A stretch of DNA of 64,000 nt from Hippasteria phrygiana (Eukaryota; Echinodermata; Asteroidea; Valvatida; Goniasteridae): assembly GCA_037893225.1 (NCBI GenBank), contig JAZGUH010000185.1, forward strand, positions 2,418,001 to 2,482,000. The letters run 5' to 3'. A program made the position numbers and the translations under genes. The notes under the pieces were generated by a model. The model did not search any database. It worked only from the letters and a program-made list of their open reading frames with translations, and had not been told where the DNA came from. Positions 43,899 to 54,799 of this stretch are shown here, piece by piece; the stretch's first letter is position 1, and each line of letters begins with the position of its first letter.

Positions 43899-44374
43899 TA
43901 TGCTCTTTGGACAAGAAAGTCTTTGCATTGCCAAACATTATAACGCCCTCTTGCATAAGTGAACGGTAAAGAATAAGAACTGAAAACCGCCGCCATTTTG
44001 TTTACTTCAAATTAACACCAACATGTAGATCATGTTCGTATGTTTGGATTAAGACATGTATGACACAAGTTGAACTGTGTTTTGCACGATTCCTTTAACG
44101 TATACGCAATTACAGTAAATACAACCGATATAAATGCACTAGCAAAACCAAGACAGGCGCCGCAAACTATACTGCTAAAACGCTATGAACACAGTCAGGG
44201 TACATGTGTTTGCTAATGGTGCGTACGCAAATCAAAACAAACCCGAGGTTTAATAGCTGGGTGGCTGAAATCACAACTAGTTACACAATCACACGGTAGG
44301 TAGTGTCGTCCAATTTTTGACGCCAGTAATTCCCCTCTGAGCAAAAATTAAAACCACAAATTTGTAATGGTATA

Positions 44375-44860
44375 ATGCGAATCAAATATATATATTCCTC
44401 TCTTGACTACGTTTCTTCAACCATAGCAATTTTACGAGCATTGCCTTTTGACAGCCCGAAGCAACAAGGCAAGGGTCTGTGTACTTTTAATAACATGATC
44501 ATGAGTTTATATCTAATATTATTGACAATTAATGCACAGCTAGCGCAGCCTTATCACGTCTTGATTATTTGCAAGGAAATTGAGGAATCTTCCATGCGGA
44601 CGTTGGCAAAAGCAGCGACGGTAGGTGTTTGCCCACATGTTAGCCAGAGGCTTTCTACAGCTGGCTTTTCATGGTCTGACGTCATAAGATTACCTTTCCA
44701 TTTGTGTCTAGCAAATCTGACGTCTTATGACGTCAGATTTGTTTGCTGCCCGCAGCGACGAGTTTTAGACAAATTGCACAATTGGGCTATACGGGACTTG
44801 ATAAAAATTTGCTCTCAAACGTCACTTTGTTGTTATTCCATGGCAGAAATAATCATATGA
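44375..44860 (+). CDS. Unrecognised 161-codon ORF overlapping a palindrome
   Basis: The longest frame in the window apart from the read-through receptor ORF. No domain is recognised. The stretch at about residues 47-60 is hydrophobic but lacks other membrane-protein features. Codons at about 101-122 fall in the TCTGACGT inverted repeat (44675-44740), so the peptide there is palindrome-derived. No splice context. Probably fortuitous. Confidence 0.15.
   Translation: MRIKYIYSSLDYVSSTIAILRALPFDSPKQQGKGLCTFNNMIMSLYLILLTINAQLAQPYHVLIICKEIEESSMRTLAKAATVGVCPHVSQRLSTAGFSWSDVIRLPFHLCLANLTSYDVRFVCCPQRRVLDKLHNWAIRDLIKICSQTSLCCYSMAEIII
44675..44740. promoter_or_regulatory. CRE-containing palindrome
   Basis: AAATCTGACGTC and its exact inverse GACGTCAGATTT, separated by four bases, at 44713-44740. 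A further TCTGACGTCATAAG lies at about 44677. The cluster contains CREB/ATF-type TGACGTCA cores at about 44679 and 44729. It may be a regulatory cluster or simply a small hairpin element. Confidence 0.4.
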
Positions 44861-46030
44861 ATTTGTTAACCCCACTTTTGTTCACTTAATTTCACAGTTT
44901 AAATCTCGCGCGTAGAGTATACCACAGAGGTCTAGGGTTATTTAATTGGATTAACGCTGGCCCTGTGTAGCTGTGCGTTCGGCCCTGAAATGTGGCCCGG
45001 CACACTCCATTCACAAAATGGGTAAAACAAAACATCTTTGCACGAGGGCATGCATAAACACAGGCACTGGTTTGAAGCTGCAAGTAGGAAACAAATATAT
45101 AGTTAAGTTTAGTAATTGTTTAATTTTCTAAACAACACAAAATCTCAATTATTTTGGAAAAGACATACGTATGTGTACATGCATATTTATATACTCCCCA
45201 CATACACAATGGTACAGCCCAATAAACAAGTGTACGTTCTTTGCATCACATATTTCTGTAGCTGCCTTGAATGAACAGTATTCAGTTCCAAATTTACATT
45301 ATTTCAAAATGAAATTAACTCCTCAAAAGAACACAGTTTTAATCCCAGATAACTGATTCACAAATGGATATTTTTGTAATGTCTTAGTTACAGTAAAATC
45401 GAAGAAAATCTGTCTTGTAAAACGGGTGATGAGCAGAGTCCAAGATCATGTAACGCGTGGTAAGCAATGGTAGATCGATGTAAGTCTCGAACAATGCCTT
45501 ATCGATCGAAAGTTGTCATTGGCCATTTTTTTCTTTGTGAAAAGTACGTAGGTTTTTTTCAACCAATCATAACAGGTTTTACATGTAAGGAAAGATGAGG
45601 ATCTAAGCTATTCGATTCCGTTTAACCCCGTACGATTCGATACTCCAGTAAGGAGTTACAGTCAAAAGAGTCGACGCGAGGGCGCTCAATCGGTGCGTTT
45701 ACACAGAAAAATGATGAAAAGTTCACATTTTCAAAGCCGAAAGTACGTGGATTTTTTTCAAGATAAAATATATGTATATATATCACGAGAACGACAAAGA
45801 GTTAAATCGTATAGAACTGTTTAACCCGGTGAAAAAGACCGCATGGTTATCAAACTATGACTCGAAACGTCGAAAAAAAGGGTCATTTTACGCGGATTTT
45901 CGCCCGGAAATGGGCTCCGCACAGAGGTTTGAGCTTAAGTGAACACAACAAATTCATATGTGGCTGTTTTCTTGTATAATCTACATATTTTTTTTAAATT
46001 GAAGCAGACTTCTCTCATCTCAGCAATCAA
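44861..46030. other. No gene recognised
   Basis: Non-coding sequence. The word AAAGTACGT(A/G)G recurs at about 45541 and 45739 within a loosely repeated context. No exon. Confidence 0.35.
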
Positions 46031-46034
46031 CATC

Positions 46035-46130
46035 CTCTTTAAGCGCACAGAAAGCCAGCTTGAATGCACTTTACGGCCCGTTTTGTGTTCTTTGCGTTCT
46101 CAGCCTGTTTATCAAAACGTCTAAAATGCC
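46035..46130. mobile_element. Palindromic repeat AG, copy 1
   Basis: TTTACGGCCCGTTTTGTGTT ... CTAAAATGCCTAAAACGCAA matches 49378-49510 with the same AACGCAAAACGGAC theme. Both copies are bracketed by GCTTTC/GGAAAGC-type ends. Confidence 0.55.
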
Positions 46131-46224
46131 TAAAACGCAACGGACGCAACGTACCAAAAACAAACATGGAAAGCCAATTAACTCAACCCTATCTCATGTT
46201 CATGTGATGGATGTATGTATACTT

Positions 46225-46346
46225 GTGATTGGTATTGATTGTTTGCTTAGCACGAAAATCACGTGGAGTTTTAGCTGGTAACCTGTGTTTTACTAAGCGA
46301 TCATTTGTGCTAAGCATTTTTATTCTGTGGAGCTCATGAAATTGCC
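46225..46346. mobile_element. MITE family G, partial copy
   Basis: GTTTGCTTAGCACGAAAATC, GTTTTAGCTGGTAACCTG, GTGCTAAGCATTTTTATTC, GAGCTCATGAAATTGCC: one end and the centre of the family described at 50537-50782. Confidence 0.75.
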
Positions 46347-46656
46347 ATTTTGGGGGGTTGAGTGATGTTGACAGGTGATCAGTGCTTGTGAGTGTTCTTA
46401 TTTAGCCTAAGGTATAAACCGAGGACAGGGGAAAATGAATTAGGACTAAGGGTCCTTTATTGCAAACTGTCAAGCAATGTGGGTCAACCATGGGGTTAGC
46501 ACACACAAACGCATGCGTTGTGCTCCCGTTATCCGTAATCTGTAGAATTTCTCCTGTGGGGTACTGTTACACAAAGGCCAACTTGGGGTACCATTGTTCC
46601 CATTATGTTCCCATTGTGTGAGTACCCCACAAGGCTCTCCCTACAAAAACATGTAA

Positions 46657-46832
46657 GTGTGTAAACACCTTCAATCGGGAACCTCCTATTGTCCTCATAT
46701 TGTTCATACTTTAACTTGTTGGCAAGGATCCTCATTGGTTTTGTACACGGTTTTAAACGGGGACCTTTCTCAACCGGGGACCCAATTGTCCTCTGTTGTT
46801 AAAGGTCACATATTGAATGCAAAAACAAACCC
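46657..46832. mobile_element. MITE family E, copy 5 (inverted)
   Basis: GTGTGTAAACACCTTCAATC, GGAACCTCCTATTGTCCTC, ATTGGTTTTGTACACGGTTT, ATTGAATGCAAAAACAAACC: the reverse complement of 42421-42614 over its whole length. Confidence 0.8.
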
Positions 46833-47591
46833 AAAACCAACATTACATAAATCTATATACAAACACTAACTTGGACACGGACATTTTTCTGGCATTTCGT
46901 AGATACCTCGTGCTCAGTGATCCGTGATCTGATCTTGGTGAGTAACCTAGTATGCGTATTTGGTGGCAACTGTTCCATTAATATGCGACTCATCTGGGTT
47001 CAGTTTCGGTATGTTTTTTTGACTCACCCTGTACAGGCAGAGAGTCAGATTTTCATGCAAGTTGGATATTCATATCAGAAGGCCCACTGCTGCCGGATGC
47101 AGCTTGCTGCCTGCATCCTGGACCTCGTTCCCAGTGCATATTAGACCCAACCTCTCGGTCCTGAATATTCAGCCATGCCTCATGTCCACCTGCTCCATCT
47201 GTTTCGATCTCGAACAATGATTCACCGATCATTATGCATGATCCTTACATAAAAACACCAAGAGCTTTTTACGACTTCCTTCGCAAACCGATTCAGCTGA
47301 AGATTTGGTTAGTAGGCCCCTGTGTTAATGTCATACCAGTTGGTATAGGGCTGGCCAAACATTTACAAGCAGTGTATATATTTTGCGGGATTCAACATGA
47401 CTTGTACATGAAATAACAAACCTGTGGAAGTGTGGGCGCAATCTGTCACCCGAGTCACGTAAAAATAATGACAAACCGTTTCGTGTTATAATAGTGATAT
47501 TGTGCACGTTCATCATACGTGCACCTTTCGAGTTGTCAAATCGAAATAAGTAAATTGGCGTTCGGGGAGGTCTACCGATACAATCTTCTCG
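46833..47591. other. No gene recognised
   Basis: Non-coding. Nothing specific. Confidence 0.4.
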
Positions 47592-47596
47592 AAGAT

Positions 47597-47788
47597 CAGG
47601 GGCGGATCTAGGTTTTAACCAAGGGGGGGGGGGGGGTTTACCTGAGGTGATTGGCCTACACACCCCAGCGTGCCGAATTGTCGACACCCGACAATGGGTT
47701 TTTTTTCTTTTTCTCAGCCCAAGGGGGGGGGGGGGGGTTTAAACCCCCAAACCCCCCCCCCCCCCCCCCCCCCGTAGATCCGCCACTG
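47597..47788. mobile_element. CGGATC-ended MITE (family F), copy 2
   Basis: Opens CAGGGGCGGATCTAGG and closes GTAGATCCGCCACTG. It is flanked by AAGAT at 47592-47596 and 47789-47793. It is the inverse of 33010-33183 (shared AGGTGATTGGCCTACACACC). Very long G and C runs (about 47622-47636, 47725-47738 and 47752-47773) dominate the centre. Confidence 0.9.
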
Positions 47789-48089
47789 AAGATGACAGCT
47801 TTTCGGAAGGAAATATTTCTCAGGAGGATTGATACCGGTATCATCGTTTCATATAAACTGTTGTCTTTCAGATTGAAACATTATTTATTTTCTGTCATCA
47901 TTAGCCAAACGACCCCGATAAACCTCGCAAAAAGTCGGCCCTGATGGTTTTGTGCAGAAATTGTTAACCAATGAAAACACGAATGCTTGTAATTAGCATG
48001 CAGTGGGCGGGACTATCGTCTGCTTTTGCACACCGCATAAATGCGAGGATTTATCGGGCTGGTTCGGGTCATGTTAATACCAAAGATGG

Positions 48090-48415
48090 GGTGGATCCAG
48101 GAATTTTTGCAGGGGGGGGGTTTCTGAAATTTGCCCAGAAAAGTGACTCCCAAAATGTTCCGCCTGCGAATTTTTTTACAAGCGGGGGGGGGGGGGGGGG
48201 GGGTCGCTGCGCTGATACACTTTCTCACCGTTGGTGGTGCCATTTAACCTCTTTGTTTTGTCTCACCCATAGGCAAAATAAGACCTGTATTTGCAAGGCG
48301 TAGGCCCTACAAGCAAAAGCAAAAAAAAAGAAATTGGCAACGAGCAGGGCGGGGGGGGGGGGGGGGGGGGTTTCGACCCCCAAACCCCCCTCCCCTCCCC
48401 CCGGATCCGCGCCTG
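48090..48415. mobile_element. CGGATCC-ended MITE, degraded or composite copy
   Basis: Left: GGTGGATCCAGGAATTTTTG followed by a G run. Right: TTTCGACCCCCAAACCCCCC and CCCGGATCCGCGCCTG. The ends are imperfect inverses. It contains three separate G homopolymers, so it may be two overlapping copies. Confidence 0.5.
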
Positions 48416-48919
48416 CAAAGCTAAAGCATACTTTATCGAATGCTTGGTTAAGAATGAGCGCGAAATTTAAAGAGAAGATATGAATGTAAAGGACATGGCA
48501 GGGAAATAATCACTGCACAAATATCAGCTAATGGCAGATATTCTTCACGTCTCCCGTGCTATTTTATGCTGAGCACGACTAGGCCTCAATGATGGCCGCC
48601 ATGCATAAGGCGTACATTGAACAAATGAGGGCAGCAGACACGCATTTTTTGGAATGGCTCGCGTAATTCTGGACGTACGTGTGCACTGCTGCCCCTTAGC
48701 GATTGATTGAGAGCATTAAACAAATCTGGTAGCCACTTTGGCACAGGATACGACGTCATAAAGAGGGAATCACGGCCCAGCACCTGAGAAATTCAAACAC
48801 ATTTCCAAGGGCTATTTATTTTGTGCTCAAACTTATTAAAAGCTGGACAATAATTGCAAGGTATATAGGCGTCGTGAAATTGTCCATTTGAAAAAAATAA
48901 TAATCGGTGATATTCTACG
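48416..48919. other. No gene recognised
   Basis: Non-coding. No repeat assigned. Confidence 0.4.
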
Positions 48920-49377
48920 TTAAATGTAGTGTACACGATTGGTAATCCTCCAATTCTTTTTTTACTGAATTATTACGAAATACCTTACTAGACTGTAAGT
49001 TAATAGTAGTCTCAATCATCCTGTTAAATGATGGCACCAGGTGTGCTGTCGGTGTCAAGAAAAGTGGAAATTTATATCGTTTTCAAACGATTTCCAGCTG
49101 GAAATCGTTGGAAAATTGCCCTGCAGCCGGCCTTGGTGGCATTCGGGGCGCGTCACGCGTCCAGGGAGCCACGCGCGCCTTGACTAAAGGCTATCATCCG
49201 CCCGACGGTTGAAAACGAGCGCCGTTTTTCTCTCGTTTTTTTTCGCCATCCAAGAACGCAAAACTTTGAACAGGTCAGTGGAACGATATTTCCTATGAAA
49301 TACTAACCCCCAAATCCGCCCATTTCTGAAAATTGCAGCAATGACCAATTATGTACACTACCTTTAATGGTTTGGAC
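48920..49377. mobile_element. MITE family C, copy 3 (complete)
   Basis: TTAAATGTAGTGTACACGAT at the left and ATGTACACTACCTTTAA at the right. Internal words are TGGCACCAGGTGTGCTGTCG, AACGATTTCCAGCTGGAAAT and CCACGCGCGCCTTGACTAAA. 458 bp, inverted relative to 21717-22879. Best estimate of a full-length element. Confidence 0.8.
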
Positions 49378-49510
49378 AAACGCTTCAGCTGGCTTTCATA
49401 AACGCGTTTTCAGTCCGTTTTGCGTTGTATGCCTATGGGTTAAGCTGTAGGCTAAAAACGCAAAACGGACATAAAACAGACCGTAAAACGCACTTATGGA
49501 AAGCAGGTTT
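49378..49510. mobile_element. Palindromic repeat AG, copy 2
   Basis: CTGGCTTTCATAAACGCG ... GTCCGTTTTGCGTT ... AACGCAAAACGGAC ... CGCACTTATGGAAAGCAGG: an inverted repeat of about 130 bp whose left end touches the family C element's right end. Confidence 0.7.
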
Positions 49511-50060
49511 ATTGCTGCATATCGTATGGACCACAAATGTAGGTCGATACTCCAAGTCACAATCTGCAGGTTACAATGAAATCCTTAAACTGTGATTGGA
49601 ATCAGTAGAGATCAAGGCAATTAACCGTAGAAAAGAAAAGTCGTATAAAGGTCATAGGAACCTGGCTGTGAGCTTGTCTGAGGGGATGTATAAATTCATT
49701 TCAGCAATATAAAATTTTGAATCCAATAATTGATTCAAGGCCGACGGCCATCTTAGTCGATCACAAATCATGACAAACAATACACACAGACACGGAATAG
49801 GAAATGGGGCAACCGCTTCGTTTCCGGCCGCCGAGCCACCGTGTCGGCCTAAGAAATGCCGCCGTGATCTGGGGTGTTTATGCCCGCGAAGAATCCAATA
49901 ATTACCCCGGCCTTTGTGATGATGAGGGCGTGGGTAACGGGAAGAATTTAATCAGATGTGTTGCACCGGTTAGAATTCGGAGTATTTTTAACTGTGCCAT
50001 CGGAGTGGCACCTCGGTTGTATCCCGCAGATTGCATTTCTTTTGCATCAGGAGCTATTCG
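49511..50060. other. No gene recognised
   Basis: A 105-codon plus frame (49804-50121) has no recognised domain and runs into family G repeat sequence at 50061. Confidence 0.35.
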
Positions 50061-50228
50061 GACCAATTTCATGAAACTAAAGCACAACAATTTGCTTAGC
50101 ATGAAAAATCTCCTTCAGTAAAAACAGGATTACCAACCAAATGTCCATGTGATGTAGATCGCTAGTGACTGGTATTCGGCTGTTGTTTGCTTAGCATGAA
50201 AAAAACACATGGAGTCTTGGCTGGTAAC
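50061..50228. mobile_element. MITE family G, truncated copy
   Basis: CCAATTTCATGAAACTAAAG, TTTGCTTAGCATGAAAAATC, CAGGATTACCAACCAAATG, then broken off at the start of the next copy. Confidence 0.8.
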
Positions 50229-50230
50229 CA

Positions 50231-50463
50231 GGGGCCAATTTCATGGAGCTGCTGAGAACATAATTTGCTTAGCACAAACAAGTTACGAAGTAAAATCAGG
50301 TTACCAGCCAAAACTCCATGGTTTTTTTAATGCTAAGCAAACAGCTGAATACCAGTCACGAGCAATATCACATGTAAATTTGGTTGGTAATCCTGTATTT
50401 ACCAAGGAAGACTTTTCATGCTAAGCAAATTTCTGTGCTTAGCATCGGCGTGAAATCTGCCCC
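50231..50463. mobile_element. MITE family G, full-length copy
   Basis: Opens GGGGCCAATTTCATGGAGCT and closes GCGTGAAATCTGCCCC. The interior is a chain of inverted TTTGCTTAGCA/TGCTAAGCAAA and GGTTACCAGCC/GGTTGGTAATCC words, giving a multi-branched foldback. Confidence 0.85.
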
Positions 50464-50536
50464 TGATTCTACTAAAAGGAAGCCTTATGCCAAGTATACA
50501 TTGTATTTCTATTTTGTTGCTTCGCAGCGTTGGCCC

Positions 50537-50782
50537 CTGGGGCCAATTTCATAGAGCTGTTAAGCACACAAATTTGCTTAGCATGAAAATGTCTTGCTTA
50601 GTAAAAACAGGTTACCAGCCAAAAGTCCATGTAATTTTCATGCTAAGCAAACAACAGCTGAATGCCAGTCAAAAGCAATATTCCACACATGGAAATCTGG
50701 TTGGTAATCCAGTTTTTATCAAGGAAGCATTTGCATGCTAAGCAAATTTTTGAGCTGAACAGCTTTATGAAATTGGCCCCTG
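50537..50782. mobile_element. MITE family G, best full-length copy
   Basis: Opens GGGGCCAATTTCATAGAGCT and closes AGCTTTATGAAATTGGCCCC. About 244 bp between ends. Same internal word order as 50231-50463. Three copies in a row in the same orientation suggest repeated insertion or local duplication. Confidence 0.9.
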
Positions 50783-50879
50783 GTTATTGTCACGCGCTAT
50801 AAGACGCCTCCGGTGAATTAATTGTTTGGTACATGTTGAAATGTTTATTTGGAATGATTTCGTATATTTGTTTGTTTGT

Positions 50880-51225
50880 TGTATGCGAGTTTGCCCCGAA
50901 CAAGGATTAAGAGCCACTAAGGTATACGGGCCTGCAAAAAATAGACAAGACGCGATTCCATGGGAATTGAGATTCTTCTTGAAGCAGAAAGGATCGTGGG
51001 AAACATGCACCATACAGGCAAATAATTCTATAGAGATACAGGACGAGGGGAAAAGCTGTTGGCATAGCTTTTCGCTCATCATCTAGGCAAAGCCGAGTTT
51101 CATGCTCAAACACCCTAATAACAGAAGGAACCAAGTTGGTAGAAAAGTGGCACATTTACCATGAAAATATAATGTGGAACAGACTAAGAGTAGCAACAGA
51201 TCTGCGGTGAGAAAGTGATTGTAAG
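50880..51225. repeat. Dispersed repeat AB, copy 2
   Basis: TTGCCCCGAACAAGGATTAA, TTCTTCTTGAAGCAGAAAGG, TTCTATAGAGATACAGGACG, GCTGTTGGCATAGCTTTTCG, AGCAACAGATCTGCGGTGAG: colinear with 4260-4615. Confidence 0.65.
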
Positions 51226-51372
51226 GGTGAGCTCAACTCTGCTCCAACCAAATTAACAATGTGGGTGTGTGGCCTATCTAATAAAGAAGTTACAAACAGG
51301 TCCCGAGATGTCATTTCCAAAGAGTGAACATTTACTCTATTCGAGTAAAAATTCACTCCCACAGTCTGAAAC

Positions 51373-51512
51373 TAGGGACCAGACGTTTAAGAGTGAAATT
51401 TATTCAATCGAAAAGATCGAATTTTCACTCGAGTGGCGACTGAATTGGTTCCTTTTTTAGAGTATTCAATCTAAAAACAGAGTGATTTTCACTCTAAATC
51501 GTCTAGTCCCTA
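51373..51512. mobile_element. Palindromic MITE with AGGGACCAGACG ends
   Basis: TAGGGACCAGACGTTTAAGA with GAGTGAAA on the left mirrors TTTCACTCTAAATCGTCTAG with TCCCTA on the right. Further GAGTGAA/TTCACTC dyads extend outwards to about 51318 and 51533, so the real element may be longer. Confidence 0.65.
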
Positions 51513-51699
51513 ATTTCACTCTTTGAGATTTAGAGAAAATGAAAACATTGAAACTAAGTTAAAACATCCATTAGTGATATTTCGGCCATTTGCGCTGATC
51601 TATATTGCCACAGTAATTTGGAGCCGGGTGAGAATTTCCCCTTCTGTTTTCGCCAAAAGGGGTTTCTCGCCCATCCTGTAAATCAGCAATTTAGCCTTA

Positions 51700-51900
51700 T
51701 ACTGGACATTTGAAAACTTAGCCGTATATAGATTTAACTGTCTAAATATTCTTGTATTTATGTAAATATTCTTGTATTTGTGTAAATATTTTGATACGTA
51801 CGTAAATTTTCATTTTTAATTAAAAATGTATACGCGGGGCCGGCCTCAATGGAAACCAGTTTTAAACTGTTTGGGCACACCTTGGTTTAATAAATGTAGT
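51700..51900 (+). mobile_element. LINE 3' end (probable CR1-like), copy 2
   Basis: Includes TATTCTTGTATTTATGTAAA and the block GGCCGGCCTCAATGGAAACC, CAGTTTTAAACTGTTTGGGC, TTTAATAAATGT. The layout matches 17440-17640. Confidence 0.5.
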
Positions 51901-51904
51901 AAAA

Positions 51905-51997
51905 ATTTAATAAATTTTCAAAGTGAACAAAGAAAACTGGCAGGAGGGGGATTTGTTTTGACAAATTAAAAATAAAATAAAATAAAATAAAATAAAA
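51905..51997. mobile_element. Foldback tRNA element, short remnant in a LINE tail
   Basis: TTTCAAAGTGAACAAAGAAA, ACTGGCAGGAGGGGGATTTG, then TTGACAAATT and an (AAAAT)n run. The tRNA modules and most of the arms are missing. As at 17641, the element follows a LINE 3' end and is followed by an (AAAAT)n-type tail. Confidence 0.6.
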
Positions 51998-53721
51998 TAA
52001 TGAAAAGCATTGAAAAATAACATTTGACATCATTTCCTGACATTATTTGACAAAAACACGTCTGCGGACTCACGCGGTGTCGCTTATTTTGCTAGCTACG
52101 CACAGTGGTTAAACGGAGTTATCGACCAAGGCCAGTCTGCATTCCGTTTTCGCGCCTTTTCGTCTTTCCCTCCGTGCGTGGCCGATATCGTCTGCGCGGA
52201 AAACGAGACTTGACAAATGACGCTAGCAATTGGCTCTCCGCTGATGTAGTATCGGCGTTGTATTGCGGTGTAATGCACCGTGGCAGGAACCCGAGCACAC
52301 GGGCAGATAGGAACAGACCAATCAAGGTAGCTTGGCGGGAAATTGCTCCACAGTAAATTGGAAACCTTGACTGAATATGGAAAAATAATACTGGTTTGCA
52401 AACTCGATTGGAAACTTCTACAATTCACTGCGTACGTGTAGGTCAAATTTTACCTCTTTTTTTTCCCAGTGAAAAACATTGTTTTTCCAGTGGTCACACT
52501 GATCGCGAAATCTATTGCATTGGGAGAAGTAAATCTCAGGGATTGCAAGCAATGCCTCTTTGCGAGTTGGTTGTCTTTTTCGAGCTTGGAAATACACACA
52601 CACAAATTGTGTGGTTGACCAACAAACGAACTAATTCCGCACTGATGTGCTATTCTGGAGTCAACTCGGAATTAGTGCTTATGTTGCTATATTCACCCCC
52701 CGGTGCTATACGTCCCATTTAAAGGAGAATAGAAACTCACCCGCCCTTAATTTTTTAAAGCACATGAAATGTCTTCGTTTTCTGAATAACAGCACTAAGA
52801 AGTCTTCTTATTTTTGCATCACAGTATATAGGTAGTCCAGTTTGTAGATCCTATAGCATTTTGGCACACGATTATTGGAAATTTATTGCTGGTTGTTTAA
52901 CCAAGAGCACAAGTAGGCCTACGTGTAGTATAGGCTGATATACATCCCGAAGAGCAGCGTCACACCCCCAAATTCAATATCTCATTGTGAACAAGTAACA
53001 ATGGATTTAGTGCTAAGTAACAATGGATGTTCATTGTTAGTGCACCGTTTTTCTTTTGTTAGATGTTCAAAGTGCCTGGAGATCTCCGCACAGCCGACGA
53101 ATTATTCATTGTGTGTTAGACATAACTGCTACGTGACACCCCTAATACACATCCATCTCCTTCGCCCTATTATCTTTCCACTCGTCACTAATACGTAACA
53201 GGAGGTAATGCTTCAAAACAATGACCAACAATCAATAATTCGAAGAACAAACAAACTGAGACGGGGACCCCCATTCCCTTGAGTACGGTCCAGTTTCATC
53301 GCGGTCACTGTAAAACGTATTTCTCAGACGAGCTGCCAAGATAGTGGGGCATGCAGTGAGGCAGTGGAATTTAGAAATCAATTTAATTTAGTATTTATTG
53401 GAGCGCGCAAAACTGTCGTTGTGGGGTCCGAAGCCGGCGAAGTGCTTGATTCGCAACGGTTGCCTCATAGCTCATGAGCCCGCCACCAGGACACACGGGT
53501 GATGGACATTTTGTAACCTTCTCTAGCATATTGAGGAATGTCTCTCAAGTTTGATTTCTTGGGATTATTATGCCAGAATAAAGAGAAATCAATCAAGCAG
53601 CTGATACCAGATTTATTCCTCTTTATGAACGACGTGAAAGAAACGACGATGCACTGCAACCCCACAGTAGGTTGGAGAAAAACGGCTTTGACAAAAATTC
53701 ACGCGTTGCGCGCGCAGCTAA
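51998..53721. other. No gene recognised
   Basis: Unique-looking sequence. Frames of 100-116 codons on both strands (around 52100-52720) overlap each other and show no recognisable domain. Confidence 0.35.
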
Positions 53722-53948
53722 CATAGTCCGTGGGACGAGCCGAAGGTGCTTTGGAGATAAGCGATCGGGTGTGCAGAAGTTTATAAAAATGTCCAGTTCT
53801 TATTAATGATGATGTACTTCATCGAATAAACTTTGTTCCCGCATCCACGAATTGTTTGAGAATAAGAAAATCTACGAAAAAAACACTTGAATTTTTATAA
53901 AACTTTGTAAGAACGATTTAGAAAAATCAATTTGCTGACGACATAGGC

Positions 53949-54184
53949 CTACTGCATACAAACAAAGAACTCGGTAGACCGCTGGCTAACGTGACGTGGC
54001 ACGTGTTCCGGCGATGAACTCCCTTGATGTTGCTTGGCTTGCGGTCCTTTTGTTAAGGCCCTCCAGATGTCGGTATACTCCAGGAAACGTGACCAGCTGT
54101 GCTCCGTGAATAACTGCGCTTCACCTTTTCCCAGTTAAAAAATGCATCAGACACTGAACCAGTGTCTGCTTCCGAAGACGCCAT
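53949..54184 (-). pseudogene. Short broken ORF inside the TIR segment
   Basis: On the minus strand an ATG at 54182-54184 in good context (AACATGG) opens a 43-codon frame starting MASSEADTGSVSDAFFNWEK and stopping at 54053-54055. A second frame, offset from it, is open from 54134 to a stop at 53949-53951 and encodes HSWSRFLEYTDIWRAL then a hydrophilic tail. The overlap suggests one gene broken by a frameshift, possibly the N-terminus of a transposon protein. No family recognised. Confidence 0.25.
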
Positions 54185-54646
54185 GTTGGATTCTCGTCAA
54201 GGGTATATAAAACGTGCGATCTCATGGTTCTTTTAACCTTGCATATCATTGGTTGATTTTAATCCTCTCGCGATGTCATAGGATGCGTTCGATTAGCTTA
54301 ATACACCATAAACACGGGGTTACACCACGGGGGAGAGCCACGAAATGGGGCAAAGCGAACGCTGCGGCGTATTCGCCTAGGCATGCTGGGAAAATTAAGG
54401 TCAAAGGTCGTGTGGGGAGGGAACTTTAAAAAGAGTAAAATGTTAACACAGTCTCGCTGTCGTCTGCTCTACCGGCAAAATCTTGACCATGACGACATGA
54501 TAATTATAAAATTCACAATTTCACACTATAGTCTATAGTCCCCAACTGTTGTTAATGTCAGGAAAATACACTCTTTTCTTTCCAATTTATGTCACAATTT
54601 GTACATTTTACTCACGTCGAATTCGACGCCATGTTTACTTTTTCAG

Positions 54647-54761
54647 CTAGGCGGTGACGTCATTACACCAGGGCAGCCACCAGAGACCCGCTCGCTAGAT
54701 GGGGTAGTGGTGGTTGACACCGGGGCAGACACAAGTATCATGAATAATCGAACGGTCTCGT
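54647..54761 (+). CDS. Candidate internal exon with DTGADTS motif
   Basis: 115 bp preceded by a polypyrimidine-AG (TTACTTTTTCAG) and followed by GTAAGT, fully open in one frame. The peptide contains VVVVDTGADTSIM. Hydrophobics followed by DTGA match the active-site signature of retropepsin-type aspartic proteases, but seven matching residues in a 38-codon exon are not enough for a call. Either a host gene exon or retroelement coding is possible. It lies inside the TIR segment 53722-55250. Confidence 0.3.
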
Positions 54762-54799
54762 GTAAGTTTCACTTTAATACACGTGTAAGCTAATCGAAC

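Noticed and set aside
47651..48303. Glycine- and proline-rich ORFs around 47.6-48.3 kb
   Set aside because: They are generated by G/C homopolymers inside CGGATC-ended MITEs.
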